The notes beneath the pieces were generated by a model. That model was given only the letters and a program-made list of their open reading frames with translations. It ran no database searches and was not told the DNA's origin. Position numbers and translations under genes: made by a program. A stretch of 37,051 bases of DNA from contig JAIPBJ010000021.1 of the NCBI GenBank assembly GCA_021739625.1, positions 1 through 37,051 on the forward strand, in the 5' to 3' direction. Below are positions 34,398-37,051 of the stretch, one piece after another (the first letter of the stretch is position 1; each line of letters starts with the position of its first letter). The stretch is from Flavobacteriales bacterium. Lineage in GTDB: Bacteria; Bacteroidota; Bacteroidia; UBA10329.

Positions 34398-36303
34398 GCA
34401 ATGGATGATGGCCCTGCCGTTGGCGATGCTGCTCGGGGCAGGTGCGGCCATGGGGCAGGGGGTGGAGCAGGTGGTGCCGCTGGGCGGCAACCCGATGCTG
34501 CGCGATGCTTCCGAATTTCTTGCGCGGCACAGGGCCATCAATGGGGGCGGCCAGCGGGCAAGCGACACGCTCACCCTGCCGTTCTTCGATGATTTTGCCG
34601 AGCCTTTCTCGCGCGAGAACGTGCCCGCAGACCTCTATCCCGACACCAACCTTTGGATAGGCCGCAGTGTTTACATCAACAACCACATGGCGGTGAATCC
34701 CATCTCCATCGGAGTGGCCACCTTCGATGGGCTTGACGAGCGCGGGCAGGCATACGGCTTCGGCTTCGCCATTCCCACCGCCAGCGACACCCTGCAGTCG
34801 AAGCCCATCGACCTCAGCAGCAAGCAGGACACCGTCTATCTCAGTTTCCACTATCAGGCGCAGGGGCGTGGGCTGGCCCCGGCCGTCAACGACCGCCTCA
34901 CGCTTGAGTTCAAGGACACCGCCAACGCATGGCAGGAGGTGTGGGATGCCAACGGCTATGAGCTCACCGACAGCAGTTTTCAAAGGGCAATGCTGCCCAT
35001 AGTGGAAGGGGAATTCCTGCACGCGGGCTTCCAGTTCCGCTTCATCAACCTTGCGGCACTGGCCGGCAGTGTGGATCATTGGCATCTGGACTATCTGCTG
35101 CTGGACGATGCCCGCACCGCTGCCGACACGTTCTTCCGAGATATGGCCATGGTGGAGGGCGACATCAACCTGCTGCGCAATTACAGCAGCATGCCCTGGC
35201 CGCATTACAAGGCTGACTCGGTCGGGCAGACAGGCCCGCACCGCTACATGAAGATACGCAACAGCGCTTCAGACGTCTATCCGACCAAATACGGTTTCAA
35301 TGTATTCAACGCCTTCGGCACACGAATCACTGAGTTTGATACCGCTGATGTGAACACCTTGCCTTATGTTCTTTGTGGCAATCGGCTCCAAGATTGTGGC
35401 GACACGATTGGCTTCGAGATGGAAGGATGGAGATTCCCCATTGACAATGAATTGAGTTCTGATTCCAACTACTTCATCATTGAGCACACCATAGATACTA
35501 TTGTAGATGTCTACAAAGGCAACAACCGCCTCATCGGCAAGCAGCGGTTCTATAACTATTATGCCTATGACGATGGCACGGCCGAGGTCGGCTATGGGCT
35601 GGGCAACCTGCAACTGCCCGGGCAGGTGGCGATACGCTTCGATGCCGTGATGCCCGATTCGCTGCGGGCCATCCAGTACTACCTCAACCCCGTGGCCGAG
35701 GACCTGAGCGGTGAACCCGTGCGTTTCATGGTGTGGCGGGGCGATGCGGTGCCGGAGGAGTTGCTGTACATGAGCGAAGAGGTCAATTTCGATTACAGCA
35801 CCGGCATCAACTATATGAATCATTTCTTCCTCGATGAGCCGATCGGCATCGAGGGCAGCTTCTTTATCGGGTGGCAGCAGCAGCCTGTGACGGGGCAGAA
35901 GTTCTCGATCGGGCTCGACAGGCAGACCGATGCCAAGGAGAATGTGTTCTATAGGACGGGCATCCCCGAGTGGACGCAGTCCTCCATTCCCGGTGCGGTG
36001 ATGTTCCGCCCGGTGTTCGGCAAGCCTTACGACTGGACCATCGGGGTGGAGGAGCATACCGCGCAGAAGCTGGAGGTGTATCCCAACCCGTCAACCGGCA
36101 TCATCTATCTGCGCGAGGCCACGCCCGGGCAGTTCGCCTCGGCCTACGTGCATCTCTATGATCTGACGGGCCGCGCGGTGCTTTCGCAGCGTGGCTATGT
36201 GGACGGCATAGATGCCACGGATGTCAACCCGGGCCTTTACATCCTTGAGGTGCAGACGGGCAGCGGGCAGCGGTTCGCACAGCGGGTCATCCTTCAGCCG
36301 TAG
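34387..36303 (+). CDS. T9SS-exported protein with C-terminal sorting domain
   Basis: 638 residues. A signal peptide (MRIEQWMMALPLAMLLGAGAAMGQG) is followed by a lectin-like beta-sandwich region (PFFDDFAEPFS, DTLQSKPIDLSSKQDTVYLSF, WHLDYLLLDDA). A middle part with two cysteines (VLCGNRLQDCGD) follows, then a second beta region (YYAYDDGTAEVGYGL, GIEGSFFIGWQQQ). It ends with a T9SS type A sorting domain (LEVYPNPSTGIIYL, YDLTGRAVLSQR, VNPGLYILEVQ). It is therefore secreted or surface-attached through the type IX system. No catalytic motif is recognised. The start overlaps the PASTA stop, indicating an operon. A stretch at about 35340-35520 is markedly AT-richer than the rest. Confidence 0.88.
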   Translation: MRIEQWMMALPLAMLLGAGAAMGQGVEQVVPLGGNPMLRDASEFLARHRAINGGGQRASDTLTLPFFDDFAEPFSRENVPADLYPDTNLWIGRSVYINNHMAVNPISIGVATFDGLDERGQAYGFGFAIPTASDTLQSKPIDLSSKQDTVYLSFHYQAQGRGLAPAVNDRLTLEFKDTANAWQEVWDANGYELTDSSFQRAMLPIVEGEFLHAGFQFRFINLAALAGSVDHWHLDYLLLDDARTAADTFFRDMAMVEGDINLLRNYSSMPWPHYKADSVGQTGPHRYMKIRNSASDVYPTKYGFNVFNAFGTRITEFDTADVNTLPYVLCGNRLQDCGDTIGFEMEGWRFPIDNELSSDSNYFIIEHTIDTIVDVYKGNNRLIGKQRFYNYYAYDDGTAEVGYGLGNLQLPGQVAIRFDAVMPDSLRAIQYYLNPVAEDLSGEPVRFMVWRGDAVPEELLYMSEEVNFDYSTGINYMNHFFLDEPIGIEGSFFIGWQQQPVTGQKFSIGLDRQTDAKENVFYRTGIPEWTQSSIPGAVMFRPVFGKPYDWTIGVEEHTAQKLEVYPNPSTGIIYLREATPGQFASAYVHLYDLTGRAVLSQRGYVDGIDATDVNPGLYILEVQTGSGQRFAQRVILQP

Positions 36304-36319
36304 GTTTCGGATTGCGAAT

Positions 36320-36341
36320 GCCTGCCTGTGGGCAGACAGGC
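36320..36341. repeat. REP-like hairpin, copy 2
   Basis: GCCTG-C-CTG, loop TGGG, CAG-A-CAGGC forms a 22-nt imperfect palindrome 16 nt after the T9SS gene. It matches the copy at 33383-33404 except for four or five bases, several of them compensating. Confidence 0.55.
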
Positions 36342-36373
36342 TTAAGATTATGCGAACGGGGGTCTATACGGTT

Positions 36374-36436
36374 GCGAACAGCGAATGGCGAACAGCGAAA
36401 AGCGAATGGCGAACAGCGAACAGCGAACAGCGAATG
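36374..36436 (+). repeat. Heptanucleotide repeat array at the rluD start
   Basis: Nine consecutive 7-bp units of the form GCGAANN. The order is GCGAACA, GCGAATG, GCGAACA, GCGAAAA, GCGAATG, three GCGAACA and GCGAATG. The only perfect run is units 6-8 (36409-36429). The two GCGAATG units at 36381 and 36402 supply ATG codons in frame with the downstream pseudouridine synthase; the last one is out of frame. Confidence 0.9.
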
Positions 36437-37051
36437 CCCCTGATGACGGTATCGGGCGGGATGCGGAACCCTTGACCATCGGTCTGGACGATCCTTTCGA
36501 GGAGGAGAGCGAGGAAGGGCAGGAGCTTTACGAGCATTTCTCTTGGAAGGTGGATGCGGGGCAGGAGATGCTGCGCATAGACAAGTTCCTGTTCGAGCGC
36601 ATGCGCAATGCCTCGCGCAACCGCATTCAGGTGGCGGCAAGGGCGGGCTGTGTGCTGGTCAACGGCACTGCGGTGAAGAGCAACTACCGGGTGAAGCCCC
36701 GCGACCTCATTTCGGTGGTGATGGCCTATCCGCCACGTGACCACACCATCATCCCCGAGAATATCCCGCTGGCCATCATGTATGAGGACGATGACCTGAT
36801 GGTCATCAACAAGCCTGCGGGCTTCGTGGTGCATCCCGGGCATGGCAACTACAGCGGCACGCTGGTCAACGCCCTCATGTTTCACCTCAAGAACCTGCCC
36901 GACCAGGGCAGCAAGGAGGAGCCGCGCCCCGGGCTGGTGCACCGGTTGGACAAGGACACTTCGGGCGTGATGGTGGTGGCGAAGAGCGAGCTGGCGATGA
37001 ACCACCTCGCCAAGCAGTTCTTCGACCGCACCACCGGGCGCCTCTACAACG
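36385..37051 (+). CDS. RluD-type pseudouridine synthase, N-terminal part (cut by window edge)
   Basis: Isomerises uridines in rRNA; the RluA/RluD family. Visible are an acidic N-terminus (DDPFEEESEEGQELYEHFSW), an S4 RNA-binding domain (QEMLRIDKFLFERMRNASRNR then VLVNGTAVKSNYRVKP), and the catalytic domain with VINKPAGFVVHPGHGNYSGTLVNAL split across it. The catalytic motif HRLDKDTSG carries the Asp nucleophile. The frame runs to the end of the window without a stop. In-frame ATG codons lie at 36385 and 36406, both inside the heptamer array; the next ATG would cut into the S4 domain. A TTG at 36472 is the alternative start outside the array. The coordinates use the first ATG. Gene order ddl, PASTA, RluD is common in Flavobacteria. 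Confidence 0.88.
   Translation, partial: MANSEKRMANSEQRTANAPDDGIGRDAEPLTIGLDDPFEEESEEGQELYEHFSWKVDAGQEMLRIDKFLFERMRNASRNRIQVAARAGCVLVNGTAVKSNYRVKPRDLISVVMAYPPRDHTIIPENIPLAIMYEDDDLMVINKPAGFVVHPGHGNYSGTLVNALMFHLKNLPDQGSKEEPRPGLVHRLDKDTSGVMVVAKSELAMNHLAKQFFDRTTGRLYN

Noticed and set aside
34240-35241. 333-residue open frame on the minus strand
   Set aside because: It overlaps the PASTA and T9SS genes, which carry clear domains; long antisense frames are expected in GC-rich coding DNA.
36434-36475. ATG at 36434 as the start of the pseudouridine synthase
   Set aside because: It is out of frame with the S4 and catalytic domains and reaches a stop after 13 codons.

Overview
The window is a chromosomal segment of a Bacteroidota bacterium, most like Flavobacteriales by gene order. 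Four things point there. Two or three proteins carry type IX secretion (T9SS) C-terminal sorting domains. Several Bacteroidota-typical families occur (DUF5606, DUF3078, a PASTA protein next to ddl and an RluD-type synthase). Start codons rarely have a Shine-Dalgarno sequence. Many genes are preceded by the Bacteroidota -7 promoter box TAnnTTTG. The base composition looks fairly balanced to GC-rich, which is high for many Flavobacteriales, so I do not name a genus.

Layout. Positions 1-5 kb hold a deoxynucleoside kinase cut by the window edge, an unrecognised exported beta-rich protein, a DUF5606 protein, an M3-family peptidase and a DUF3078 outer-membrane-type protein. Positions 5-11.8 kb hold a secreted fusion of a cytochrome c motif with a copper monooxygenase of the PHM/DBH type and a T9SS tag. 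They also hold a sphingosine-1-phosphate-lyase-like PLP enzyme, a divergent Rrf2 regulator / 77-aa protein / TauE exporter module, an orphan exported protein and murB.

Positions 11.9-29.5 kb are one giant co-directional translation cluster. The str, S10, spc and alpha operons are joined without interruption (28 ribosomal proteins plus EF-G, SecY, IF-1 and RNA polymerase alpha). It starts at a clear -7 box before rpsL and ends at a strong intrinsic terminator after rplQ. EF-Tu is not between fusA and rpsJ, and map is not between secY and infA. carA and eno follow. Long spacers with palindromes interrupt the cluster at rpsJ/rplC, rpsC/rplP and rpsK/rpsD and look regulatory.

Positions 32-37 kb hold an array of 41-bp tandem repeats between the convergent eno and ddl, then ddl, a membrane-anchored triple-PASTA protein, a large T9SS-exported protein, and an RluD-type pseudouridine synthase running off the end. 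The only good in-frame ATG codons of that last gene lie inside a heptanucleotide repeat array, a possible contingency (phase-variable) arrangement.

Most of the window is ordinary core genome. The points most worth following up are the heptamer array at the rluD start, the haem/copper fusion enzyme, the 41-bp repeats, the shared palindromes inside the ribosomal cluster and the frequent tandem stop codons.
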